From Bacteroidota bacterium (GTDB lineage Bacteria; Bacteroidota; Ignavibacteria; Kapaibacteriales; UBA2268), in NCBI GenBank assembly GCA_029974985.1, contig JARKQC010000014.1, positions 57,241 to 121,240 on the forward strand: a stretch of 64,000 bases of DNA, given 5' to 3'. Positions 17,646 through 26,670 of this stretch are shown in pieces; position 1 is the first letter of the stretch; the number at the start of each line of letters is the position of its first letter. The translations under genes and the position numbers were made by a program. The notes under the pieces were generated by a model, which saw only the letters and a program-made list of their open reading frames with translations, was not told the DNA's origin and did not search any database.

Positions 17646-20258
17646 TTAACTAAGTACAATCGTACTAAAATAAGCCCAATATTCAAAAAATGAATATTCA
17701 ACCTGATAATAAGCAAGTGATAAAATTATAACTAAAACAAAAAATACAGCACCTACTAAATAAGTACGTTTCGATGAAATATCAAAAACAACAGATATTG
17801 ATTTCAATAAACGTGTGATTGTCCAAATAGCAGTAAAGAAATATAAAAATATAAAAAACCAAACTGTTCCGGGCGACAACACAATTAATCTCATTATAAT
17901 TATAGCAAACGGTAATAATATTAATGAAGGCAATGCCGCCCAAATAGATATTGTCATACAATCGCTCCAAAATACTCTTGCACGACTAAAAATTGCAATA
18001 ATTTTTATAATCCAGCCTATAAAAAATGCTAATAAATAGCTAATTACAGAAATTAACAATAAAGATACTTCGGGCATCCAAATTAAGCTATAAAAGAACT
18101 CACGTATTGAATTTGATGGAAGTATCAGCATTAATAAATATTCAAGTACTTCGCTTTCTTTATAATAGAACAAAATTGAGGATATAAATATTCCCACTGA
18201 TACCGAAATTATTATTCCAAGAATTAATGTTTGTACACTCGATATAATTCGCTGGTCTCTAATATCTGCATAAAAATTATAGGGACGCAATAAAGAGCGG
18301 AACATATATTCTCTAAATCTTTTAAATCTATTTATTAAAAGTACAAGTATAATTGCCATAATTATTCCAACAACAAGATATATCATTGGAGAGCTTGCTG
18401 AATAGCTTCCTGCATTTAAAATTGGCTCTTTTTCATTATTAAATAAAGATTGTAAAGTATTAAAAGAAATTCTTTCGTGGCGTTTTCTATCTGTAATTCC
18501 GCCCGTATTTATATATTTATTATGATTATTTGTTGTAAGCGAAGGTTTATTTTGCAAGTAATCATTAAATGAGTTAATAATACTACCAACACCATGATTT
18601 TTTTCAACTATCTTATAATTATTTAATATACTATATGCTTGAAATTCAAGTGAAAGCGGGTCGGAATAGCCATTATGATTATTTATTTGTATTTCATCAC
18701 CAAAAGCCATAAAAAGAGGTTTATTATTAATAAGCTCTTGAATCCTAACAAATTCTGAACTTATTTGAGAAAAATTAATTTTCTTCCTAATATCAGCAAA
18801 TCCAATTAAATCAAAGCCTTCTGTAAATATTTGTGAGTTGCCATTTGGTACGATTTTATATTTTAATTTTTCAGATTCTTTTGCTAATATTTTTAATATT
18901 GACTCAGTATAATTTTTATAATAACTTTCATCTTCATTAATTCCTATGCCTAATCCCCATGCAATTACACTTGGAGCATTATTATATATAAATATATTTT
19001 GTTTCGCAAGATTTTGAAGATAAATTTTAATTTCATCATAATTTGCAATTTTTGACGGTACATTATATAAAGGTAAGTCAATCATTAGCATTATTCCATT
19101 TACATTACAAAAATGAACTAATAAAGGATGTGGCGAACTAAATTTAGTTTCTATTACATTAGCACCTAATTTTTTGATTTGTGCAATATCTTGTCGAAGT
19201 TGATGTTCTGACAAGGTTTGCCCATTTCCAAAATAATCCTCAATATAGCTTATTCCCTTTAATTTAATCACTTGTCCATTTAGTAATAATGCGGGTTTGC
19301 CTGCATTTTCAGCTGTAACAATATTTCTAAAACCAATTTCAACTTTATAATCATCAATAATAAAATCATTGCGTTTAATTTTTACTATCAAATCATACAT
19401 TTCTGGAAATTCGGGACTCCATAAATTAATTCCTTGGCAATTAATCGTAAGCCCTTCGATTATAGTTCTATCACTTTCTATTGTTAGAGTTTTTGAATTT
19501 GTAGAGCTTATTATCTCATTAGTGCCGCGTTTTTTCAATTCCATAGAAATATTAATATTTAATTTATCTTTTGTTTTAATATTTATGGAATCTTTTGTTA
19601 CAAGTTTTTTTATTAAATTTTTTACATCTGTTGAAGATATACTAATATCAGCTGTTAAATCTGCATTATCTGTACTTTTAATTTTTGTTCTATACTTAAT
19701 ATCAGATATCCATACGTGTGGAGTACCGACGATTAATATTTCTCTTAATAATCCCGTAAAATATTGGCGAGAATTTAGCTGTTGAGAACGAATTTGCTTG
19801 ATTTTACCTTCTGCGGGGAATACAACTAAACGAATTTCATTGGCATCATTTCGAACTGATTTTTCGGGTATTCTTACGAAAAATGGAGTCATCGCACCGA
19901 CATAACGTCCAATAAACTGCTCATTCCAATATACTTCAACCTGATGGTCAATACCGAGAAAATATAATTGCCAAGAATAATTATCGGTCATACCAGATGG
20001 AATTTTTACTATTCTTTTATATATTACTTTGTTATCATTAATTTCTGAACGTGGAATATTAACAGAATTCCAATCGTTCATATCTAAAGAATAATCCCAA
20101 TTCCCACTCAAATCTGCAACGTATCTATTTTCTGACGGCATTAATGTATTAATTGCTTCTTTGCTTAAATTTGCATTCGAATGAGTAATAAACAGCATAA
20201 AAAGTTTAGCTGACAGAGTTATAAATTTCCAATTTTTATTTTTCATAAATTTTTTCAT
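17646..20258 (-). CDS. GH2-fold protein, apparently without catalytic glutamates, fused to a membrane domain
   Basis: 870 residues. A signal-like hydrophobic start is followed by a sugar-binding jelly roll (LSGNWDYSLD, IPRSEINDNKVIYKRI, GLLREILIVG), an immunoglobulin-like part (LWSPEFPEMYDLIVKI) and a TIM-barrel part (LLNGQVIKLKGISYIEDY, LGANVIET). These are the GH2 (beta-galactosidase/glucuronidase) domains in order. Where active enzymes read W-S-L-G-N-E, this one reads AWGLGIGINED (W434). Where they read S-E-F/Y-G it has FMAFGDE (A518). Both catalytic glutamates therefore seem to be missing. From residue 625 to the end there are about 6-7 membrane segments (FYADIRDQRIISSVQTLILG) resembling YIP1-like domains. 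Probably a glycan-binding envelope protein; this is inference. It lies between the oxidoreductase gene and purC, all on one strand. Confidence 0.75.
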   Translation of the reverse strand: MKKFMKNKNWKFITLSAKLFMLFITHSNANLSKEAINTLMPSENRYVADLSGNWDYSLDMNDWNSVNIPRSEINDNKVIYKRIVKIPSGMTDNYSWQLYFLGIDHQVEVYWNEQFIGRYVGAMTPFFVRIPEKSVRNDANEIRLVVFPAEGKIKQIRSQQLNSRQYFTGLLREILIVGTPHVWISDIKYRTKIKSTDNADLTADISISSTDVKNLIKKLVTKDSINIKTKDKLNINISMELKKRGTNEIISSTNSKTLTIESDRTIIEGLTINCQGINLWSPEFPEMYDLIVKIKRNDFIIDDYKVEIGFRNIVTAENAGKPALLLNGQVIKLKGISYIEDYFGNGQTLSEHQLRQDIAQIKKLGANVIETKFSSPHPLLVHFCNVNGIMLMIDLPLYNVPSKIANYDEIKIYLQNLAKQNIFIYNNAPSVIAWGLGIGINEDESYYKNYTESILKILAKESEKLKYKIVPNGNSQIFTEGFDLIGFADIRKKINFSQISSEFVRIQELINNKPLFMAFGDEIQINNHNGYSDPLSLEFQAYSILNNYKIVEKNHGVGSIINSFNDYLQNKPSLTTNNHNKYINTGGITDRKRHERISFNTLQSLFNNEKEPILNAGSYSASSPMIYLVVGIIMAIILVLLINRFKRFREYMFRSLLRPYNFYADIRDQRIISSVQTLILGIIISVSVGIFISSILFYYKESEVLEYLLMLILPSNSIREFFYSLIWMPEVSLLLISVISYLLAFFIGWIIKIIAIFSRARVFWSDCMTISIWAALPSLILLPFAIIIMRLIVLSPGTVWFFIFLYFFTAIWTITRLLKSISVVFDISSKRTYLVGAVFFVLVIILSLAYYQVEYSFFEYWAYFSTIVLS

Positions 20259-20281
20259 TTATTGTAATATTCCCATTTAAT

Positions 20282-22414
20282 CTATATTTCTATTATTTTT
20301 CCACTTTCAAGCGATTCGATAGCTCCGAAAGTCGTTTTTGTAACTTTGTATATTTCCTCGAAATCTATTGGCATTTTTTCAGCATTTTTAACTGCGTCCA
20401 AAAAATGCTTTACTTCATTGTCAATACCTTTTTTGCCATCTAATTTTATTGATTTTTGATTCGAAGAATCATAAAAATCAAGTGTTTCAAAATTATTCAT
20501 TATTGCAGATTTATTCTGTGAATGAACCTCGCAATATTCTTTAGGTAATTGAGACGCACCGCTTGCAATATAATTAATATTTCCAACTGAACCATCTGAA
20601 AATTTCATAATAATCGAAACGCAATCACTTGGAGTAATCTCTATGTTAGACGATGAAATTGATTGAGCAAATACTGAAATTGGAACAGCCGAGCATAAAT
20701 ATACCATAGTATCTATAAAATGGCATACCTCGCCAATAATTCTTCCGCCTTGCTCAGTATGTTGAACCCAATGAGATTTTGGTATAAATCCAGCGTTAAT
20801 TCTATAATTTATAAAAAGCGGGTCTGTTCTATTTGCAAAAAACTTTTTTATTTCTTGAAAAGATTTAGAAAATCTTCTGTTGAAACCAACCATTAAGCGA
20901 CCGTTCGTGCGATTTAAAACTTCCCTAATTTCATCAAGCTCAACTTGATTTATTGCAAGCGGCTTTTCTACAAAAACAGGTTTACCTGATTTTAAAGCAT
21001 TTATTACATATTTACTATGCGAATCATGCCTTGTAGCAATGAAAACAAGGTTAATTCTATCATCATTTATTATTTCATCGCCATTGGTACTAAAAAAAGA
21101 AAAATTTAAATTTTCTGCAACAGAACGTGCATTTACTGGATTTTGCGAGGCTACTCCAACTAAGGAAGCTGAATATTTCAGTATCGGTGGAATTAGATAA
21201 TTTCTCGCAAATGCACCAAGCCCAACGAAACCTATAGCAAGTTTATCATTTTTTTGATAATTTGATATATTTACTTTTTTTATATCAATATTTTTTTCTA
21301 TATCATATTTTAGCAAAATTCCGAGATAAGGCTCATTAATTTTACCCATTATGAGGTCGTAAGCAAAATTAGCTTCTTCGATTTTATATTGATGACTTGT
21401 TAATTTATTAAAATTAATTTTATTTTCCGACAATAAATCGAGTATAGCTATCATATTTCGATTTTCAGTCCATCTTACGTAAGCATAAGGATAATCAATG
21501 CCTTTTTCTTCATAAAGAGTATCATAGCGTCCCGGTCCGTAAGAACAAGAAATACGCAAATCTATTTCTTTCAAATAAAATGGTGCGCGTGGAATATCCA
21601 TTCCAACGGCGCCGACTATAACAATTTTCCCTTTTTTCCTGCAAATTTCGAGTGCTAATTCTATTGGCTCGTTTGATGATGTTCCCGCTGTAATAATAAC
21701 GGAATCGCAAGCAATTCCACGTGTAAATGCTAAAATATCTTTTTTTGATGAAAAGGAACTTTTTAAGCATAAATCTGCACCAAATTCCTTTGCTTTTTCA
21801 AACAACAAGTCATTGATATCCATTGCAATTACTCTCGCACCCGAAGCTTTTAGCAATTGAACAGTAATTTGTCCAATTAATCCAAGTCCAATAACAGCTA
21901 CGGTTTCGCCAATTCTAACATCAGACTGTCGAATGCCTTGCATAGCAATAGAAGCAACCGTAGTATAAGCGGCTGATTCAAAATCAACATTTTGTGGAAT
22001 TTTTGTTGCAAGATTTTTGGGAACTGTAATAATTTCGGAATGATTTGCATATCCAGCGCCAGCAACAGCAACTCTATCACCAACAGAGAAATCTGCTGTA
22101 TTGGATTCAATTACTACCCCCGACGCGCTATAACCTAATTCTTTATATGAGTCGAGTTTGGATTTTACACGTTTATAAGTGGCTAAAATGCCATCTCTTT
22201 TTAAAAAATCAAGTACCATTTTAACATCTTCGGGTTGCTTTTTAGCACGTGAGATAAGAGATGATTTTGCCTTTGATACTGATGTTTTCTCTGTTCCAGC
22301 GCTTATAAGTGAATAATGAGTACGTACCAAAATACCACCTTTAAGGCATTGCGGAGCGGGCAATTCACTTACTAAAATATTACCTTTTTTTTGTTCTTGA
22401 ATTAGCTGAAGCAT
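20282..22414 (-). CDS. Two-domain oxidoreductase (Zn-alcohol dehydrogenase-like + Gfo/Idh/MocA)
   Basis: 710 residues. Residues 1 to about 370 are a medium-chain dehydrogenase (HYSLISAGTEKTSV, GDRVAVAGAGYANH, cofactor loop VIGLGLIGQITVQLL). Residues about 390-710 are a Gfo/Idh/MocA domain (IGFVGLGAFARNYLI, FVEKPLAINQ, GGRIIGEVCHFIDTMVY). This fusion is a recurrent partner of heparinase II/III-like proteins in exopolysaccharide clusters and probably oxidises or epimerises a nucleotide sugar or glycan unit. Here the heparinase-like gene lies 9 kb away, so the set is scattered. The gene heads the minus-strand run with the GH2-like gene (23 bases apart). Confidence 0.9.
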   Translation of the reverse strand: MLQLIQEQKKGNILVSELPAPQCLKGGILVRTHYSLISAGTEKTSVSKAKSSLISRAKKQPEDVKMVLDFLKRDGILATYKRVKSKLDSYKELGYSASGVVIESNTADFSVGDRVAVAGAGYANHSEIITVPKNLATKIPQNVDFESAAYTTVASIAMQGIRQSDVRIGETVAVIGLGLIGQITVQLLKASGARVIAMDINDLLFEKAKEFGADLCLKSSFSSKKDILAFTRGIACDSVIITAGTSSNEPIELALEICRKKGKIVIVGAVGMDIPRAPFYLKEIDLRISCSYGPGRYDTLYEEKGIDYPYAYVRWTENRNMIAILDLLSENKINFNKLTSHQYKIEEANFAYDLIMGKINEPYLGILLKYDIEKNIDIKKVNISNYQKNDKLAIGFVGLGAFARNYLIPPILKYSASLVGVASQNPVNARSVAENLNFSFFSTNGDEIINDDRINLVFIATRHDSHSKYVINALKSGKPVFVEKPLAINQVELDEIREVLNRTNGRLMVGFNRRFSKSFQEIKKFFANRTDPLFINYRINAGFIPKSHWVQHTEQGGRIIGEVCHFIDTMVYLCSAVPISVFAQSISSSNIEITPSDCVSIIMKFSDGSVGNINYIASGASQLPKEYCEVHSQNKSAIMNNFETLDFYDSSNQKSIKLDGKKGIDNEVKHFLDAVKNAEKMPIDFEEIYKVTKTTFGAIESLESGKIIEI

Positions 22415-22556
22415 TTTTTAAAGAAAATTGATAAATAGTTGAAAATACAATTAACAAAAATAATCAATTATAATATATTTTTAATCTTATTTCGATAAAA
22501 TATTATTTTAAATTATTAATTGATTTTTAGTATAAAAAAAAATACTTAAAATTCAA

Positions 22557-23579
22557 TCACTTAGAATTTAATTCCATTAATTTTTTCGCGGCTCTTGTTA
22601 CAAATTCAAGAAAAACCATTCTACTATCATCATCGAACTCTTCTTTAACGGAATTAATTTTTATAAGATTATTTTTATCTATTGAATAAAGAGATAATTC
22701 TAATTCAGCACTATTTTCGAGTAAATCTAAGCGTCCCTCTATAAAATAATCAACTTCGAGATTATAAAGAGCTTTTATCTCGGAACTTGTCGAATGAGTG
22801 TGGTTATCAACAATATTAAATCCATAAATTTTATATATTGAGTCCCGAGTTTCACTATCATAGACTACATAATTTTTATTAGTTTTATAAACATCAAATA
22901 TTGTTTCAATTGCAGAATATGAGTTAACTTCTTTATTTTTAACAAGTTCCCAATTATCAGAAAATTCATTATTTTTAAAATCTATTGGTCCAATGACTAA
23001 TGTTGGCACGGGTTTTACTTCCATTCCAATGTCGGGTCTTATAAATAAATTTGAATCTTTTAGAGCTACTGCCATAGCTCTTTGCAAAGATTCAAGTAGC
23101 GGGGGGTCAAAAACAAATTTCCCTGTTTCTGATTCTATATATTTTATAGCGCTATAGCCCGTTCCGATACTTTTTTGATTTTCATCATTAACGCTTGTAA
23201 GCACAACTTGAGTTCGCATAATTTTATGTAAAATATTTACATTTGCAAACACTAAATAGTCAATATCTGCTTTTTTTGCAAGTTTTAGAGGTGACTTAAT
23301 ATTTGGATTTTGCTTTGCTAATGTATCCCAATATGAATAAGGAAATAATTTATATTGATTAGTTGCTTTTATTAATAGATTCATAGCAACATCAAATTTT
23401 TGAATATTTAATTCATCGTTAGAACTTTTAAAATCAACTTTCCCAATTAGTAATTTGATTTTATTATCATTATCTGAGGATATTGATTTACAAGCGCTTA
23501 ACACAAAGTTGAATAAAACAATCAGCAATAAATTATAAATAAGTTTTTTATTAAATTTAGCCACTTTACTTTTTTTCAC
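22557..23579 (-). CDS. Exported lipoprotein with two CsgG/LpoB-like repeats
   Basis: 340 residues with a GTG start. The hydrophobic N-terminus ends in the lipobox LSAC with C30, so it is a lipoprotein. The mature part has two similar halves. Each starts with a strand-rich segment (IKLLIGKVDFKSS; TLVIGPIDFKNNEF) and a helix, then a Y-x-V/I-x-G/A strand (YLVFANVNILHK; DYFIEGRLDLLE). This looks like the CsgG/TolB-N/LpoB type of alpha-beta domain. No function can be given. It is divergent from the OmpA-like gene at 23776, with about 200 AT-rich bases between them that must hold both promoters. Confidence 0.55.
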   Translation of the reverse strand: MKKSKVAKFNKKLIYNLLLIVLFNFVLSACKSISSDNDNKIKLLIGKVDFKSSNDELNIQKFDVAMNLLIKATNQYKLFPYSYWDTLAKQNPNIKSPLKLAKKADIDYLVFANVNILHKIMRTQVVLTSVNDENQKSIGTGYSAIKYIESETGKFVFDPPLLESLQRAMAVALKDSNLFIRPDIGMEVKPVPTLVIGPIDFKNNEFSDNWELVKNKEVNSYSAIETIFDVYKTNKNYVVYDSETRDSIYKIYGFNIVDNHTHSTSSEIKALYNLEVDYFIEGRLDLLENSAELELSLYSIDKNNLIKINSVKEEFDDDSRMVFLEFVTRAAKKLMELNSK

Positions 23580-23775
23580 TTTTAAAAAATTTATTAGAAT
23601 ACAAAAATAAATCTTAATTATTAAATAAAATAAAATTAATCATAAATTATTTAATTATTGTTGCAAAGAAATAATTTTTTAACTTTTGCAAAAATTTTAA
23701 ATAATCATATAAAATAATAAAACAATAAATTCCTCATTAATTTTATAAAATTTTAAAATTTTTTGAGAGTTGATT

Positions 23776-25053
23776 ATGAAATTTTTTAGTACAATTTTGT
23801 TAACTTTTTTATTTGCTTCCTCATCAATATTTTCTCAATTTGGAATTGGTGAAATGATAAAGAAAAAAATTGAAAAAAAGGTAGAAGAAAAAACTGAAGA
23901 AGCTATTGATAAGACTTTAGAAGGTAAGCACGATAATAGTAATGATGATGAAAATGATGATGATGCCAAATCTTCTACAAAAAAAATAGATAATACCAAA
24001 AATACTATTCAAAACGAAACGCCAAGCTTATCTTCATATAGTAAATTTGATTTTATTCCGGGCGAAAGAATAATATTCTTTGATGATTTTTCTCAAGATG
24101 CAGTTGGCGATTTTCCCTCGAAATGGGATACTGATGGTTCAGGCGAAGTTGTAACTACAAATTTATATCCCGGAAAATGGTTCAAAATTATTAATAATGG
24201 AAATTATGTACCCGATATTAAATCTCCATTGCCCGAAAATTTTACTATTGAATTTGATGTTATAGGAAATTTCCAACTTGATTATCCCGAGGAAAGAGCT
24301 TGTACTTTTGAAGTTGATATTGTTAGTTTATATGATTATGGAAATAAATTTGACCATAATTATCTTGTTCAAGTTTTAAATGATTTAATTTTTACTGGCG
24401 AAACCTCTAATACTATCAGATCATATAAGCCCGGTGCAACGAATATTGATAATCATATTACAGGCTCGTGGCTGAATAATTTTCACAAGAAAGTATTTCA
24501 TATTTCAATAAGTGTTAATAAAACAAGATTTAGATATTGGATTAATCAAACAAAAGTATTTGATTTGCCAAGAATAATACCCGCAAATACAGCTATTGAT
24601 TTGATTAGATTATCGCCGTACTACATTGAGGTTGAAAGAGACTATGATTTACTTATTTCTAATTTTAAAGTTGCAGAAGGCACTATTGATACTCGTAGTA
24701 AACTTTTGACTGAGGGAAAACTCGTTACAAACGCAATTACATTTGATTCTGGTTCGGATAAAATTAAGCTTGAATCTTATCCAACTATTAAATCTATAGC
24801 AGAAGTATTATCGAGTAATCAAGATGTCAAGGTAATGATTGTAGGGCATACAGACAGCGATGGCAACGCGGCGAGTAATCAAACTTTATCAGAAAAAAGA
24901 GCTTTAGCTGTAAAAAATATATTAGTCAATGAGTTCAAAATTTCGGAATCGAGAATACAAACTTCTGGTAAGGGCGATTCAATGCCAATTGCAGAAAATA
25001 ATACTGCTATTGGCAAAGCACAAAATCGCCGTGTAGAATTTATTAAACTATAA
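23776..25053 (+). CDS. OmpA-family protein with lectin-like middle domain
   Basis: 425 residues from the ATG at 23776. Signal peptide (MKFFSTILLTFLFASSSIFS), a Lys/Glu-rich helix (KKKIEKKVEEKTEEAIDK), an Asp-rich linker, a concanavalin/laminin-G-like jelly roll (about 95-310; IIFFDDFSQDAVGDFPSKWD), then an OmpA C-terminal domain (ITFDSGSDKIKLES, GHTDSDGNAASN, LSEKRALAVKNIL, NRRVEF) that binds peptidoglycan. It is likely a periplasmic or outer-membrane-associated anchor protein. The next gene, 27 bases on, may share the transcript. Confidence 0.85.
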   Translation: MKFFSTILLTFLFASSSIFSQFGIGEMIKKKIEKKVEEKTEEAIDKTLEGKHDNSNDDENDDDAKSSTKKIDNTKNTIQNETPSLSSYSKFDFIPGERIIFFDDFSQDAVGDFPSKWDTDGSGEVVTTNLYPGKWFKIINNGNYVPDIKSPLPENFTIEFDVIGNFQLDYPEERACTFEVDIVSLYDYGNKFDHNYLVQVLNDLIFTGETSNTIRSYKPGATNIDNHITGSWLNNFHKKVFHISISVNKTRFRYWINQTKVFDLPRIIPANTAIDLIRLSPYYIEVERDYDLLISNFKVAEGTIDTRSKLLTEGKLVTNAITFDSGSDKIKLESYPTIKSIAEVLSSNQDVKVMIVGHTDSDGNAASNQTLSEKRALAVKNILVNEFKISESRIQTSGKGDSMPIAENNTAIGKAQNRRVEFIKL

Positions 25054-25080
25054 TTTTTAATTTTTTAAGGGAATTTTTTA

Positions 25081-25596
25081 ATGAAGAGATTTATTTTTAT
25101 TAGCATACTATTTTCAGCAATAGCTGTTAATTTGTTTTCTGCTTCATTTTCACCCCAAAAGGGTGGAAATTGCTATACTCTCGATATACCCGACTATATG
25201 ACACGAACTTTTCAATTAAACGATGCGGCATCGTTACAGTATCAAAATATCAATAAAGAAGCATATTGCATTGTAATTGAGGATTCAAAAGAGCATTTAT
25301 CTACATTAGGGATTAAATTTGTAGATACTAAGGATTTTCTTGATAATTTTTTAAGCTCTTATATGGTAGATGTAGCAGATAGAAAAGTATCTAAAAATGT
25401 AAATTTTAAATCAAATGGTAATTCTCATAGCCAAGCTGAATTAAGTTGGAGTAATGATGATGGCAGTTATTATATGCTAATCACTTCTGTTGAAACAAAA
25501 TATTATTTTTATAAAATTCTATGTTGGACTATTGCAGAAAATAAAGAACTTTTAAAAGATGATTTTATTAAAATCTCTAAATCATTAAAAGATTAA
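25081..25596 (+). CDS. Exported protein of unknown function
   Basis: 171 residues with a signal peptide (MKRFIFISILFSAIAVNLFSA). The mature part is about 150 residues of mixed strands and helices with scattered aromatic residues. It has the size and pattern of small periplasmic proteins that measure up as one alpha-beta domain, but no family motif is recognised. It follows the OmpA-like gene by 27 bases and is closed by a clear terminator, so the two form a short operon. Confidence 0.6.
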   Translation: MKRFIFISILFSAIAVNLFSASFSPQKGGNCYTLDIPDYMTRTFQLNDAASLQYQNINKEAYCIVIEDSKEHLSTLGIKFVDTKDFLDNFLSSYMVDVADRKVSKNVNFKSNGNSHSQAELSWSNDDGSYYMLITSVETKYYFYKILCWTIAENKELLKDDFIKISKSLKD

Positions 25597-25606
25597 TTTT
25601 TGTTAT

Positions 25607-25641
25607 AACCCACAGCTCTAAAAAACTGTGGGTTAATTTTT
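25607..25641 (+). terminator. Rho-independent terminator
   Basis: Perfect 9-base arms AACCCACAG and CTGTGGGTT with a 10-base loop, followed by AATTTTT. It ends the OmpA-like/25081 operon. Confidence 0.88.
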
Positions 25642-25689
25642 ATCAAAAAATTATTTTAAAACAATTATTAATATAAGCTCTTCAATTTT

Positions 25690-26199
25690 ATGAGATTATT
25701 TATAATTTTACTACAAATTTTTCTAATATCAAATACCTTATTATATGCTTATGATGATGAAGATAATAATTCAAGCATTATTCTAAAAGGCATTCCTCAA
25801 TCTTACGATGCAGAGTATTCTAATGAAAGTGATTATAAATATTATTCAATAGAAAAAGTCATTTCTTTATTTTACGATAAACCAGATTTAACACAAAATA
25901 TAAGCACAATTGGTTATATTGGTCGAGATTCAAGTTTTAAATTGAATAATGGTGAATTATTGTTGCAAAGATTATTGGTTATTTGCTGTAAAGCTCACGC
26001 AAAGCCCGTATCAATTTATTTAATTATTGATGATACTAATATTTATCAAAATAATGATTGGGTAAAAATTAGCGGGCAAATTACTTATCTTAATAAAGAA
26101 TTTGGCAAGTTACCCGCGATTAAAGTTGAAAAAATTTTTAAAATTCCAAAACCCAAAATTCCATATTTGAATTGTGATGACTGCTCCGATACCCACTAA
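25690..26199 (+). CDS. Exported stand-alone DUF1980-like (YcgQ C-terminal) protein
   Basis: 169 residues with a signal peptide (MRLFIILLQIFLISNTLLYA). The segment ISTIGYIGRDS, LLLQRLLVICCKAHAKPVSI, NDWVKISGQITYLNK and KIPKPKIPYL matches the C-terminal domain of the TIGR03943/YcgQ family, which usually follows two membrane segments and works with the permease YcgR/YraQ. Here the domain stands alone behind a signal peptide and no permease gene is adjacent. The CC pair and the WV-x-I/V-x-G strand are the typical marks. Function unknown. Its 3' end overlaps the next gene by 23 bases. Confidence 0.7.
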   Translation: MRLFIILLQIFLISNTLLYAYDDEDNNSSIILKGIPQSYDAEYSNESDYKYYSIEKVISLFYDKPDLTQNISTIGYIGRDSSFKLNNGELLLQRLLVICCKAHAKPVSIYLIIDDTNIYQNNDWVKISGQITYLNKEFGKLPAIKVEKIFKIPKPKIPYLNCDDCSDTH

Positions 26200-26668
26200 T
26201 GATTTATATAATTTTCCAAAATTAAACTTGCCACAATACGAATTTAAAATTAGGCAAGGATTTAATTCAAATTATGAGATTTTCGATATTTTCCGAAAAA
26301 AATATATAATTTTAACTCCAGAAGAATGGGTTCGGCAAAATTTTGCAACATATATTGTTAAATACTTAAATTATCCATTATCAAGAATTAAACTTGAATA
26401 TCAAATATCGCTCGCTAATAATAATTATAGAGCAGATATTGTATATTTTGATAAAATGCTAAATCCAAAAATAATCGTTGAGTGTAAATCTACGAAAATT
26501 AAAATCAATACTAATGTATTTAATCAAATTGCTTTATATAATATGGCATTAAGCGTTAAATATCTTATCGTTACAAATGGAATTACGCATTACGTTGCAG
26601 AAATTGATTATATTCATAAAAAATATAATTTTTTAAATATTATTCCAGAATTTAGTGAAAATATATAA
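26177..26668 (+). CDS. Orphan HsdR N-terminal-like domain protein
   Basis: 163 residues from the ATG at 26177; a GTG one codon upstream is possible. One domain: LTPEEWVRQNFATYIVKYL, then YRADIVYFD and KIIVECKS, which give the D...E-x-K pattern of PD-(D/E)XK nucleases, and KYLIVTNGITHYV. This short form is common in Bacteroidota and is annotated as type I restriction enzyme R N-terminal domain protein, but no hsdM or hsdS is present. It overlaps the DUF1980-like gene, so the pair is co-transcribed. Its role is unknown. Confidence 0.75.
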   Translation: MTAPIPTNDLYNFPKLNLPQYEFKIRQGFNSNYEIFDIFRKKYIILTPEEWVRQNFATYIVKYLNYPLSRIKLEYQISLANNNYRADIVYFDKMLNPKIIVECKSTKIKINTNVFNQIALYNMALSVKYLIVTNGITHYVAEIDYIHKKYNFLNIIPEFSENI

Positions 26669-26670
26669 TT

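Noticed and set aside
17646..20258. Active beta-galactosidase
   Set aside because: Both positions of the catalytic glutamates appear to carry other residues, so activity is not claimed.
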